64,000 nt of DNA, taken from contig NZ_JAMTCJ010000004.1 in assembly GCF_024171815.1 (NCBI RefSeq), positions 682,001 through 746,000 on the forward strand. Reading direction: 5' to 3'. The translations under genes and the position numbers were made by a program. This document shows positions 24,612 to 32,709 of this stretch, one piece after another. Every line of letters begins with the position of its first letter. The stretch's first letter is position 1. Origin of the DNA: Williamsia maris. GTDB taxonomy: Bacteria > Actinomycetota > Actinomycetes > Mycobacteriales > Mycobacteriaceae. The notes below the pieces were generated by a model. The model was given only the letters and a program-made list of their open reading frames with translations. It was not told the DNA's origin and did no database searches.

Positions 24612-24628
24612 GTTGCGCTTTATGCAAC
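24612..24628. promoter_or_regulatory. Palindrome GTTGC-N7-GCAAC in the promoter of the betaine-demethylation operon
   Basis: A perfect 5-bp inverted repeat with a 7-base spacer (GCTTTAT) ends 18 bases upstream of the dimethylglycine oxidoreductase start. A partial copy (GTCGC-N4-GCAAC) follows at 24634-24647. The same arms and spacing recur at 25649-25665 in front of the Rieske ferredoxin gene, with the IclR gene between them. Probable operator of that regulator; inference from position and symmetry. Confidence 0.65.
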
Positions 24629-24738
24629 GTGATGTCGCATGTGCAACACATCGTGGGACGTAGCGCGCGTCGAGTCAACTCGGCGCGCGCAGGGACACGA
24701 CGAGGAGGGGTGTGGAGGAAGTCGCGCGGGGGGGCCGG

Positions 24739-25545
24739 TCAGCCGGAGTGGCCCAGGCGCATGCTGATGCGGTCGGCGGCATCGGTGACGCGGCCGACGA
24801 GTTCGGTCATGCGGTCGTCGTCGAGACGAAAGGTCGGACCGGACACGCTCAGCGCGGCGACGACCTCACCGGTCTGGTCGCGCACCGGCGCCGCGATGGC
24901 GTTGAGCCCCTCTTCGAGTTCCTGTCGGGCCAGCGCCCAGCCGCGACCCCGGATGTCGTCGAGTTCGGCGCGCACGAGATCCGGTTCGGTGATCGTCTCG
25001 TCGGTGAAGCGTTCCAAGGGCGCGGCGACGTACGGCTCGAGGTCGTCCTTGGGCAGTCCGGCGAGCAGCACCTTGCCGCTCGAGGTGGCGTGTGCCGGAC
25101 AGCTCTGCCCGACCCACGTGCGCAGCCCGATGCCGGCCGACCCGCTGGCCTCGGTCACGTTGACGGCCCGACCGTTGTCGAGAACGGCGAGATTCACCGT
25201 CTCGCCGACCTCGTCGGCCAGCGGCTGACAGATGTCGCGGCTCTCCCGCGCGAGGTCGCGGGTGGCCATGGTCGCGCCGGCCAGTCGGACGATGGTGAAA
25301 CCGAGTCGGTATTTGCCGCGATCGGCGACCTGCTCGACGAACCCGCGACGTTCCAGGACCGAGACCAGCCGCGAGATCGTCGACTTGTGCACCCCGAGGG
25401 TATCGGCGATGTCGGACACGCCGCCCTCACCGTGGCGGGCCAGGATCTCGAGGACCTCGAGGGCGCGGTCGACCGACTGGATGGACGCGGTCCGCGCGCG
25501 AGCGCCGTCGGGTCGCTCCTCGGCCACGTTGTCGTTGATGTCCAT
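24739..25545 (-). CDS. IclR family transcriptional regulator
   Basis: 268 residues. The N-terminal winged helix-turn-helix (about 20-85) reads SVDRALEVLEILARHGEGGVSDIADTLGVHKSTISRLVSVLERRGFVEQ, and the effector-binding GAF-like domain carries the family segment GKVLLAGLP plus IAAPVRDQTGEVVAALSVSGP. It lies between the two arms of the choline/betaine island, 144 bases upstream of the dimethylglycine operon start and divergent from the ferredoxin-reductase operon. It is the only regulator in the island, so it probably senses choline, betaine or a demethylation intermediate. Whether it activates or represses is not visible. Confidence 0.9.
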   Translation of the reverse strand: MDINDNVAEERPDGARARTASIQSVDRALEVLEILARHGEGGVSDIADTLGVHKSTISRLVSVLERRGFVEQVADRGKYRLGFTIVRLAGATMATRDLARESRDICQPLADEVGETVNLAVLDNGRAVNVTEASGSAGIGLRTWVGQSCPAHATSSGKVLLAGLPKDDLEPYVAAPLERFTDETITEPDLVRAELDDIRGRGWALARQELEEGLNAIAAPVRDQTGEVVAALSVSGPTFRLDDDRMTELVGRVTDAADRISMRLGHSG

Positions 25546-25560
25546 ATTCCATTCACCTTA

Positions 25561-25578
25561 GTTGCCCGCAACCGTTGC
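25561..25578. promoter_or_regulatory. Overlapping GTTGC/GCAAC inverted repeats upstream of the IclR gene
   Basis: GTTGCCCGCAAC (25561-25572) is a perfect palindrome with a 2-base spacer; its right arm also forms GCAAC-C-GTTGC with the next five bases. It lies 15 bases before the IclR start codon. It uses the same half-sites as the flanking operators but a different spacing, suggesting autoregulation. Functional importance is inferred. Confidence 0.45.
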
Positions 25579-25629
25579 GTCGGCTAACCGCCAGGCACGC
25601 TTGACGTGTACCGCCACGGATGTCACTCT

Positions 25630-25665
25630 GTTGCGCAAGTCGCACAGTGTTGCACTGGACGCAAC
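25630..25665. promoter_or_regulatory. Tandem GTTGC-N7-GCAAC sites upstream of the Rieske ferredoxin gene
   Basis: A perfect copy with spacer ACTGGAC occupies 25649-25665. An imperfect one (GTTGC-N7-GCACA) occupies 25630-25646, centred 19 bp away on about the same face of the helix. Both lie 48-83 bases before the ferredoxin ATG. The match in arms and spacing to the site at 24612-24628 suggests that one regulator controls both divergent operons. Confidence 0.6.
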
Positions 25666-25712
25666 GACGCGACCGCGACTCGACGACGTCCGTTCTCTTC
25701 CGAGGTGACCTC

Positions 25713-26093
25713 ATGACCACACTGTCCGACACGACGTCCTACTACGTCTCCGTCCTGTCCGAGATGGAGCTCGACACCCCTGTGCGCTGTGCACCCGAGC
25801 ACCATCCCGCCATCACCGTCGTGCGCACCGACGACGGCGTGTTCGCGATCGACGACACATGCACCCACCAGGACACCTCGCTGTCCGACGGATGGGTCGA
25901 GAACTGCGCCATCGAGTGCCCGCTGCACGAGACGTGCTTCGACCTGCGTACCGGGATCCCGCAGGGGCCGCCGGCGACCCGCGCGGTGGCCACCCACCCG
26001 GTGTCGGTGGTCGACGGGCTCGTCTACGTGCTGCTCGCCCGCAGCGCATCCCTCTCGAACACCTCCGCGCAGGACGCCACCGATGCCGCGTGA
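25713..26093 (+). CDS. Rieske [2Fe-2S] ferredoxin
   Basis: 126-residue soluble BphA3-type ferredoxin with cluster ligands CTHQD (C50, H52) and CPLHETCFD (C69, H72). SDGWVENCAIE lies between them and the GIPQGPPATRAV loop follows. It starts with the ATG at 25713 behind GAGGTGA, and its stop overlaps the GTG of the reductase gene (GTGA). The pair forms a classical ferredoxin reductase to ferredoxin chain. The nearest enzyme needing it is the Rieske demethylase at 19.8 kb, whose operon shares the same palindromic control site. Confidence 0.9.
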   Translation: MTTLSDTTSYYVSVLSEMELDTPVRCAPEHHPAITVVRTDDGVFAIDDTCTHQDTSLSDGWVENCAIECPLHETCFDLRTGIPQGPPATRAVATHPVSVVDGLVYVLLARSASLSNTSAQDATDAA

Positions 26094-27316
26094 TCACCGT
26101 CGTCGGCGCCTCGCTCGCCGGCCTGACCGCCGCCCGCGAGCTGCGGTCGCTGGGGTGCGACGCCCCGATCACGTTGATCGGGGACGAACCGTGGTTCCCC
26201 TATGACCGCCCGCCGCTGTCGAAGGACGCGCTGACCGACGAGACCGTCGGGTCGGGCAGTGCTCCACACGCAGGCGCGACGGGACTGCTGACCGAGGGCG
26301 AGGACCAGAACTTCTCGTGGCAGCTCGGGGTCCGGGCCGACGGCCTCGAGTCGTCGAGCGACGGGTACCGCGTCCACACGTGCCCCGAGATCGACCTCCC
26401 CGCGGCCGATCACCTCATCGTCGCCACCGGCGCCCGGCCGCGATCGCTGATCGGCGATCACCTCGACGGTGTGCACGTGTTGCGGACCGTCGACGACACC
26501 CGGGCGATCCGTGCCCGCCTCGCCACCGCGCGCACCGTCGTGATCATCGGCGCGGGGTTCATCGGAGCCGAGATCGCCTCGACCGCCGTCGCTCTGGGGA
26601 AACACGTCACCATCGTCGAGGCGGCCGCGGTCCCGGCCGCCAACACCCTGGGCCCCGACATCGCCCGGTGGGCGGCGACGCTGCACACCCGCGCCGGGGT
26701 GCATCTGATCACCGGCGCCGCGGTGGACACCCTCGTCGGCGACGACCACGTCCGGTCGGTGACCCTGGGAGACGGGACGGTGCTGCCCGCCGATCTCGTG
26801 ATCATCGGTATCGGATCGGTCCCGAACACCGAATGGGCCGCGGCGTCGGGCATCGCGATCGACGACGGGTTCGTCGCCGACGCCGACGGTGCGACCTCGA
26901 TGCCCGATGTCTACGCCATCGGCGACTGCGCACGACCACTCGACGAGCGCACCGGTCTGCATGTGCGACACCAGCACTGGAGCGCCGCGGTGGATCAGGG
27001 ACGACGGGTGGCCCACCGCATCATGGGGGCACCCGCGCCTGCCGTGCGGTCCCGCTACTTCTGGAGCGACCAGTACGGGCACCGCATCCAGGTCTGCGGC
27101 GAGATCCCGGTGGGCCTGGCCCCCACCGTTGTCGAAGGCGATGTCGCGCAGGACCGTTTCGTCGCCGTCTTCGGCGACCCGGCCGGGCCGTTGGCGGTCG
27201 CCGCGGTCGACAGTCCCCGCACCTTCATGCGCGCACGCAAGGCGATGGACGCCGCGGCGCGCGAGGCGATCTCAGTAGATCGGGGCCGAGCCGCGCACGT
27301 GCTCGAACACCAGTGA
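26090..27316 (+). CDS. FAD-dependent ferredoxin reductase (BphA4 type)
   Basis: 408 residues, NADH to ferredoxin electron transfer. The FAD fold starts at once (VITVVGASLAGLTAARELRSLG), followed by LIGDEPWFPYDRPPLSKDAL, LIVATGARPR, the second dinucleotide fold VVIIGAGFIGAEIAS (about residue 150), and DVYAIGDCAR near residue 280. The RHQHWSAAVDQGRRVAHRIMG segment is typical of rubredoxin/Rieske ferredoxin reductases. The GTG at 26090 overlaps the ferredoxin stop. The last 45 bases overlap the convergent aldR gene, an unusually deep overlap for a region with no terminator. Confidence 0.9.
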   Translation: MITVVGASLAGLTAARELRSLGCDAPITLIGDEPWFPYDRPPLSKDALTDETVGSGSAPHAGATGLLTEGEDQNFSWQLGVRADGLESSSDGYRVHTCPEIDLPAADHLIVATGARPRSLIGDHLDGVHVLRTVDDTRAIRARLATARTVVIIGAGFIGAEIASTAVALGKHVTIVEAAAVPAANTLGPDIARWAATLHTRAGVHLITGAAVDTLVGDDHVRSVTLGDGTVLPADLVIIGIGSVPNTEWAAASGIAIDDGFVADADGATSMPDVYAIGDCARPLDERTGLHVRHQHWSAAVDQGRRVAHRIMGAPAPAVRSRYFWSDQYGHRIQVCGEIPVGLAPTVVEGDVAQDRFVAVFGDPAGPLAVAAVDSPRTFMRARKAMDAAAREAISVDRGRAAHVLEHQ

Positions 27317-27766
27317 GGTCGTCGTGCCCGCGACCTCGGGACGCGCGTTGAGCATCTCGACGAACCCGCGGAGCTCCTCGGTGTCGGCCACCGCGACGTG
27401 CAGCAGGTAGTCGTCGGTGCCGGCGAGGAAGAACACGTCGATGATCTCGTCGCGCACACCGATCTGACCGACGAAATGCCGGATCTGCCCGCGCGCATCC
27501 GACTGCAGACTGACCGCCACCATGGCGCGCAGCGTCCGACCCACGGTGGCCGGGTCGATGTCGGCGAAGAAGCCGCGGATGACGCCGAGATCGATGAGGC
27601 GTCGTACCCGCCCGTGACACGTCGAGGCCGCGATACCCACACGGTCGGCCAACTCACGATTCGGCATCCGCGCATCGGTCTGCAGGAGACGGAGCAGCGC
27701 GGCGTCGATCTCGTCGAGCCCCGATGACGCCGGCGGCGTCCGAACGATCTTCGACTCAGCGGTCAT
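27272..27766 (-). CDS. aldR: Lrp/AsnC family regulator of alanine dehydrogenase
   Basis: 164 residues: an AsnC-type helix-turn-helix (LDEIDAALLRLLQTDARMPNRELADRVGIAASTCHGRVRRL) and a C-terminal RAM effector domain (VGRTLRAMVAVSLQSDAR, with FFLAGTDDYLLHVAVAD). In mycobacteria AldR binds the intergenic region and controls the divergent ald gene in response to amino acids; the gene arrangement is the same here. The ATG at 27766 is preceded by a purine-rich stretch; open frame further upstream lacks a ribosome site. Its 3' end overlaps the ferredoxin reductase gene by 45 bases. Confidence 0.9.
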   Translation of the reverse strand: MTAESKIVRTPPASSGLDEIDAALLRLLQTDARMPNRELADRVGIAASTCHGRVRRLIDLGVIRGFFADIDPATVGRTLRAMVAVSLQSDARGQIRHFVGQIGVRDEIIDVFFLAGTDDYLLHVAVADTEELRGFVEMLNARPEVAGTTTSLVFEHVRGSAPIY

Positions 27767-27903
27767 CCCGACACCGTATCTCGTATGAACGTCACAGATG
27801 GCGCGGCTGAGAGAATTATCTTCATCGATCTTGCGGACCGACCGAATGGTGTTCACGCTTGGACCATCGACGAGCCCACCCGACGACCACGATTGGACAT
27901 GTC

Positions 27904-29013
27904 ATGCGCATCGGTATCCCCCGCGAGATCAAGAACAACGAGTTCCGGGTCGCCATCACCCCGGCCGGCGTCTCCGAACTGAGCCGACGTGGCCACGAGG
28001 TCGTCATCGAGGCCGGGGCAGGCCTCGGGTCGTCCATCGAGGACAACGACTTCAAGGCCGCAGGCGCGCAGATCCTCTCCACCGCCGACCAGGTGTGGCA
28101 GCAGGCCGACCTCGTGCTCAAGGTCAAGGAGCCCATCGCCGACGAGTACCACCGGATGCGCGACGGGCAGACCCTGTTCACCTACCTGCACCTCGCCGCC
28201 AGCCGCGCGTGCACCGACGCCCTCCTCGCGTCCGGCATCACCTCGATCGCCTACGAGACCGTCCAGGCGCCCGACCGTTCGCTGCCGCTGCTGGCCCCGA
28301 TGAGCGAGGTCGCCGGACGTCTCGCCCCGCAGGTCGGCGCGTACCACCTGATGCGCTCGGCCGGAGGCCGCGGCGTCCTGATGGGCGGCGTCCCCGGAAC
28401 CGAGCCGGCCGACGTCGTGGTCATCGGCGGCGGCGTCAGCGGTGTCAACGCCGCGACCATCGCGATGGGCATGGGCGCGCAGGTCACCGTCTTCGACCTC
28501 GACATCACCAAGCTCCGCGCCATCGACGCCCGCTTCGGCGGTCGCGTGCACACCCGCTACAGCACCGCCCTCGCGCTCGAGGAGGCCGTGAAGCGTGCCG
28601 ACCTCGTCATCGGCGCGGTGCTGGTCCCGGGCGCCAAGGCCCCGATCGTCGTCTCCAACAACCTCGTCGCACAGATGAAGCCGGGCTCGGTGCTCGTCGA
28701 CATCGCGATCGATCAGGGTGGCTGCTTCGAGGACTCGCGTCCCACCACGCACGACGATCCGATCTTCACCGTCCACGACTCGGTCTTCTACTGCGTCGCG
28801 AACATGCCCGGATCGGTGGCCCGGACCTCCACCTCGGCGCTCACCGGAGCGACGCTGCCCTACGTCGTCGCACTGGCCGACAAGGGTTTCCAGGCCGCGT
28901 GCCAGGCCGATCCCAGCCTCGCGGCCGGCCTCAGCACCCACGCAGGAGAGCTGCTCTGCCCCACCGTCGCGACCGCGCTCGACCTCCCGTTGGGAGCGTC
29001 GCCGCTGCACTGA
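27904..29013 (+). CDS. ald: L-alanine dehydrogenase
   Basis: 369 residues; interconverts alanine and pyruvate plus ammonia with NAD(H) and, in mycobacteria, also reduces glyoxylate to glycine. It begins MRIGIPREIKNNEFRVAITP. It has the active-site region DEYHRMRDGQTLFTYLHLA (His near residue 95), SEVAGRLAPQVGA, the NAD fold VVVIGGGVSGVNAATIAMGMGAQVTVFD (about 170-197), and PGSVARTSTSALTGATLPY. It is divergent from aldR across a 137-base AT-richer promoter region. Placed beside a glycine-producing catabolic island, it could help dispose of the amino nitrogen, though this position is also ancestral. Confidence 0.95.
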   Translation: MRIGIPREIKNNEFRVAITPAGVSELSRRGHEVVIEAGAGLGSSIEDNDFKAAGAQILSTADQVWQQADLVLKVKEPIADEYHRMRDGQTLFTYLHLAASRACTDALLASGITSIAYETVQAPDRSLPLLAPMSEVAGRLAPQVGAYHLMRSAGGRGVLMGGVPGTEPADVVVIGGGVSGVNAATIAMGMGAQVTVFDLDITKLRAIDARFGGRVHTRYSTALALEEAVKRADLVIGAVLVPGAKAPIVVSNNLVAQMKPGSVLVDIAIDQGGCFEDSRPTTHDDPIFTVHDSVFYCVANMPGSVARTSTSALTGATLPYVVALADKGFQAACQADPSLAAGLSTHAGELLCPTVATALDLPLGASPLH

Positions 29014-29040
29014 GGCGCACCCGCCTCCCCCGATACGACA

Positions 29041-29073
29041 CGAGCCCGGCTGCCCCCACGTCAGCCGGGCTCG
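29041..29073. terminator. Bidirectional terminator between ald and the DUF294 gene
   Basis: CGAGCCCGGCTG (29041-29052) and CAGCCGGGCTCG (29062-29073) form a perfect 12-bp stem with a nine-base loop. It lies between the convergent stops at 29013 and 29093. Confidence 0.85.
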
Positions 29074-29092
29074 CGTCATGTGCTGCGGCGGC

Positions 29093-30925
29093 TCACTCCC
29101 CGACCGGTGTGTAGTGCGAGAGGTTGGTCATGCGCCGCTGGATCGCCGACACCTCACGCACACCCTGAGCGAGCAGGCTCCGATCGAGCGGAGACAATCT
29201 GCGCATGGTGAGCACGTCGCCCGCGGCTTCGCGACGGTCGAGTTGCGCCACCTGATAGGCGATCCGGATCTTCTGCAGCACATCGAACACCTCGATGAGG
29301 ACCTGCGCGTTGTCCTCGGTCAGCATCGGACTGCCCGCCGCGACACGGAGCCGCGACCGGGTGTCGAGTTCCATGGACTCGACGCTGAGCGAGGCCCACC
29401 GGGCGATGTTGACCAGCGGCGTGAGCGCGTGCGTCTTGATGTCGAAGGTGCCACCGCGGCGGGCGAGCACGTCGCGCACCGACCGGATGCGCGCCTTGTG
29501 CGACAACGACTCCGCGAGCAACAGTCGCAGAGTGCCGGGATGCGACCGGAGATCTCCGAAGACCTCGGCCACACCGGACAGGCCCCGGTCACCCCAGATC
29601 GGGCGTCCGTCGAGCATCAGCGAGGTCATGATCATGCCCTTGTTCTCCAAGGGTGCTGCCAACCACTGGTGCGCAGCGGTCCGCCATTGCGTATGGGTCC
29701 GGGTGAACAACGTCGACGAGGCGACCGCGCCGTTGTTGTCGATGGCGAGTCCGCATCGGCGCAGGATCTCGTCGACCTCGGCGAACGCAGCACGGTAGAC
29801 GGCGATCTGTTCGGGCGTCGACACCGACTCGTCCAGCGCCACCGCGCTGTCGACGTCGGAGCTCAACACCGCCTCACGACGAGCGTTGCTGCCCAGGGAG
29901 AGCCAGGTCAGCTTGTCGGGATCCACCTCGTCGTGACGCTCGACAACCAGTTCCAGGGCCCGCCGCACGACGGCGTCGTGCACGAGCGACAACATCGCGG
30001 TGACCTCGTGTGAGGGCTGCCCCTGTCGGACGAGGTCGGCGACCACATAGGGCATCCGTTGTGCTTGTTCGGCGAGGGTCTCCACCGACCGGGCGCGGCC
30101 GATCTGATGTCGAAGGGTCACGCTCGCGCCGCCCGGGGCGGAGATGAAATCGCCGGGACCGACGACACCGATCACACGTCCCCCGGGGTCTACGACGGGC
30201 AGACATCCCAATCCGTGCTCGAGGATCTGCAGGAGAGCGTCGGCTGCAGGGGTACCGGTGACCACGGTGCGCGCACGCGGGGTGACCACCCGGCTCACCG
30301 AGATGTCGCCGGACTCGCCCGCCGCCACCACCCGCGACCGGATGTCGGAATCGGTCAGGACCCCGACGGTTCCGTCGCCCGCCGGGATCACCACGTAGTC
30401 ACGTGATCGTGCCGTCATCAACCGCGCGGCCTCGCTCACCGACATCGACGGCGTACCCGTCACCGGCGCGGTCCGGATCAACTCGTCGACGATGCCCCCG
30501 CGCGGCCGCACGGACTCCGTCCGTCGCGGCAACCGCAGCTGCCCCGCGAGAAAGCGCGCGCCGGCCATGCTGGAGAAGACCGCGTGGACCGAGTCACTGG
30601 GGATCCGGCAGATCGTGCTCACCGCGGTGGCGACCGCGCGTGGGCCACGAGCGGCATTGGTCAGCAGTGAGAAATAGCCGAATACGCCGCCGGGACCGAG
30701 GATCTCGTCGGGTTCACCGTCGAGATGGTCGGGGAGACTCCACAGACCCACCTCGCCGGTGATCACCACACCCAGCTCCTCGACGGTGTCGCGGAAGCCG
30801 TCGAAGATCTCCGCGCCCGCGGCGAACTCGCCGACCGTGGCCCGGGCGGCCAGTCGCTCGAGCGCCGCGGGTTCGAGGGCATCGAACGGCGGATGGAGCC
30901 CCAGGAATTGCGCGACCGCGGTCAT
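29093..30925 (-). CDS. cNMP-binding/CBS/DUF294 nucleotidyltransferase-like signalling protein
   Basis: 610 residues in four parts: an N-terminal cyclic-nucleotide-binding-like barrel (LEPAALERLAARATVGEFAAG, EELGVVITGEVGLW), two CBS domains (SVSEAARLMTARSRDYVVI and DALLQILEHGLGCLPVV), and a DUF294 nucleotidyltransferase fold with the metal site GSNARRE...SSDVDSAVAL (about 355). A helical DUF294_C domain follows. This resembles GlnD-like uridylyl/adenylyltransferase cores, suggesting protein modification or nucleotide sensing. The ATG at 30925 is the first reasonable start; its ribosome site is weak. It is divergent from the amino-acid permease with a shared 223-base promoter region, hinting at a regulatory link. 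Substrate unknown. Confidence 0.82.
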   Translation of the reverse strand: MTAVAQFLGLHPPFDALEPAALERLAARATVGEFAAGAEIFDGFRDTVEELGVVITGEVGLWSLPDHLDGEPDEILGPGGVFGYFSLLTNAARGPRAVATAVSTICRIPSDSVHAVFSSMAGARFLAGQLRLPRRTESVRPRGGIVDELIRTAPVTGTPSMSVSEAARLMTARSRDYVVIPAGDGTVGVLTDSDIRSRVVAAGESGDISVSRVVTPRARTVVTGTPAADALLQILEHGLGCLPVVDPGGRVIGVVGPGDFISAPGGASVTLRHQIGRARSVETLAEQAQRMPYVVADLVRQGQPSHEVTAMLSLVHDAVVRRALELVVERHDEVDPDKLTWLSLGSNARREAVLSSDVDSAVALDESVSTPEQIAVYRAAFAEVDEILRRCGLAIDNNGAVASSTLFTRTHTQWRTAAHQWLAAPLENKGMIMTSLMLDGRPIWGDRGLSGVAEVFGDLRSHPGTLRLLLAESLSHKARIRSVRDVLARRGGTFDIKTHALTPLVNIARWASLSVESMELDTRSRLRVAAGSPMLTEDNAQVLIEVFDVLQKIRIAYQVAQLDRREAAGDVLTMRRLSPLDRSLLAQGVREVSAIQRRMTNLSHYTPVGE

Positions 30926-31148
30926 CGGATCATCTTTGCAAGTCGGCTCGTCCTGCGCCACGTCGCCATCCACACGGGCCTGTGTCCGCTTTACGGCTTT
31001 GCGAAATATTGGTATCGCCAAACGTAATACGAGCGAAACGAATCGCCGTGATACTGACCAACTCCGGGCAGGCTCGAACACCGTGGCATCTGCGGGATCC
31101 GGACACCGATCACGATCAACCGGGATTCATCCGGCGACGGAGGCAGAC

Positions 31149-32657
31149 ATGACAGCACCACCGGATACTTCACAGTTCGACGCCGAACAGGTCGGCTACA
31201 AACAATCGCTCGGGCGCCGACAGGTGCAGATGATCGCCATCGGTGGCGCCATCGGTACCGGCCTCTTCCTCGGCTCATCCTCACGACTCGTCGCCAACGG
31301 CCCCGCCCTGCTGGTGAGTTATGCGATCGCCGGGCTCGTCGCGTACTTCCTGATGCGGGCCCTGGGTGAGTTGGTCCTGCACCGCTCCACCAGTGGCGCG
31401 TTCGTCTCGTACATGCGCGAGTTCTTCGGCGAGAAGGCCGCGTACGTCACCGGCTGGATGTACTGGCTGAACTGGGCGCTGACCGGCATCGCGGAACTCT
31501 CCGCGGTCGGCGTGTACGTGCACAACAAGTTCGAGTCCATGCCGAACTGGCTGTCGGCGTTGATCGCTCTCGTCGTGGTCCTGGTCGTCAACCTCCTCAG
31601 CGCCAAGGCTTTCGGTGAGTTCGAGTTCTGGGCGTCGATCCTCAAGGTCGGCGCGATCGTGCTGTTCCTGATCGTCGGCCTCGTGGTCGTCCTCGGCGCA
31701 GTCCACGTCGGCGATTCACAGGCCGGCTTCTCCAACCTCTGGGACAACCCGGGCGGGTTCTGGCCGACCAGCGGCGCCTACAACTGGTACGGCCCGATCC
31801 TGGTGATGTCCGGTGTGGTCTTCGCCTACGCCGCGATCGAGATGGTCGGCGTCGCGGCCGGCGAGATGGAGGACTCCGACAAGGAGGTCCCGCGCGCGGT
31901 CAACGCGGTCATCTTCCGTATCGCCGTGTTCTACATCGGCTCGATCCTGTTGCTCTGCGCCATTCTCCCGACCGCGTCGTACACATCCGGGACCAGTCCG
32001 TTCGTCACGGTCTTCGACAAACTCGGCTTCGCGTGGATGGCCGACGTGATCCAGATCGTTCTCATCGTCGCCGCACTGTCGAGCCTGAACTCCGGTCTGT
32101 ACTCCACCGGACGCGTGCTGCGCAGTCTCGGCATGAGCAAGCAGGCGCCGGGCTTCACCACCTCGATGAGCGCGGGTGGTGTCCCCTGGGCCGGCATCGC
32201 GATGACCACGGTTGTCTACCTGCTGGGAATCGTCCTCAACGTGCTGGTGCCGGGACGCGCCTTCGACATCGCCCTGGAGGCCTCCTCCATCGGCATCGTC
32301 TTCACGTGGGGAACCATCTTCGCGTGTCAGCTCAAACTGAGATCCCTGGTCAACAAGGGCATCATCCCGAAGGCCAAATTCCAGGCACCCGGCTATCCGT
32401 ACACATCGATCTTCGGGTTGGTCTTCCTCGTCGCGGTGATCATCGGACTGGGGGTCTCGGGCTGGCTCGACAAGGAGGGCGGCAGGATCGACTTCTACGT
32501 CGTGGTCGTCGGCATCCCCTTGATCGCCGCCGCACTGATCGGTGGCTGGTATCTGATCCGCGGTCAGGTCACCGAACACACCGGCGGAATGCTGAAGTCT
32601 GTGTGGGCCGACAAGGAGCGCGAGCACAACGCCGCATCCGACGGAGCACGCCCCTAG
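31149..32657 (+). CDS. Amino acid permease (AnsP/GabP-like)
   Basis: 502 residues, twelve predicted membrane helices, amino acid/proton symporter of the AAT family. Signatures: YKQSLGRRQVQMIAIGGAIGTGLFLGSS, LMRALGELVLHRSTSGAFVSYMREFFGEKAAYVTGWMYWLNWALTGIAE, FAYAAIEMVGVAAGEMEDSDKEVPRAV, and LNSGLYSTGRVLRSLGMSKQAP. The residues resemble asparagine/GABA/D-serine permeases; substrate is not decidable here. The ATG at 31149 has GGAGG seven bases upstream. The upstream region contains an AT-rich stretch near 31000-31030, likely the promoter. It converges on the A-T-TE gene across a strong hairpin. Confidence 0.88.
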   Translation: MTAPPDTSQFDAEQVGYKQSLGRRQVQMIAIGGAIGTGLFLGSSSRLVANGPALLVSYAIAGLVAYFLMRALGELVLHRSTSGAFVSYMREFFGEKAAYVTGWMYWLNWALTGIAELSAVGVYVHNKFESMPNWLSALIALVVVLVVNLLSAKAFGEFEFWASILKVGAIVLFLIVGLVVVLGAVHVGDSQAGFSNLWDNPGGFWPTSGAYNWYGPILVMSGVVFAYAAIEMVGVAAGEMEDSDKEVPRAVNAVIFRIAVFYIGSILLLCAILPTASYTSGTSPFVTVFDKLGFAWMADVIQIVLIVAALSSLNSGLYSTGRVLRSLGMSKQAPGFTTSMSAGGVPWAGIAMTTVVYLLGIVLNVLVPGRAFDIALEASSIGIVFTWGTIFACQLKLRSLVNKGIIPKAKFQAPGYPYTSIFGLVFLVAVIIGLGVSGWLDKEGGRIDFYVVVVGIPLIAAALIGGWYLIRGQVTEHTGGMLKSVWADKEREHNAASDGARP

Positions 32658-32665
32658 GAACCCCG

Positions 32666-32704
32666 CGCGGCGCCGAGCACACGCATGGTGCGCTCGGCGC
32701 CGCG
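32666..32704. terminator. Bidirectional terminator between the permease and A-T-TE genes
   Basis: CGCGGCGCCGAGC (32666-32678) and GCTCGGCGCCGCG (32692-32704) form a perfect 13-bp stem around a 13-base loop, lying between the two convergent stop codons at 32657 and 32710. Confidence 0.88.
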
Positions 32705-32709
32705 TGGCG

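Noticed and set aside
24595-25712. Possible phage or integrase attachment site for the catabolic island
   Set aside because: No tRNA, integrase or direct repeats flank the island; the repeats seen are short inverted arms near promoters and fit operators better.
30986-31030. AT-rich TTTGCGAA...TCGCCAAA as an operator palindrome
   Set aside because: Arms match only imperfectly and no other copy is seen; it is more simply the promoter region of the permease.
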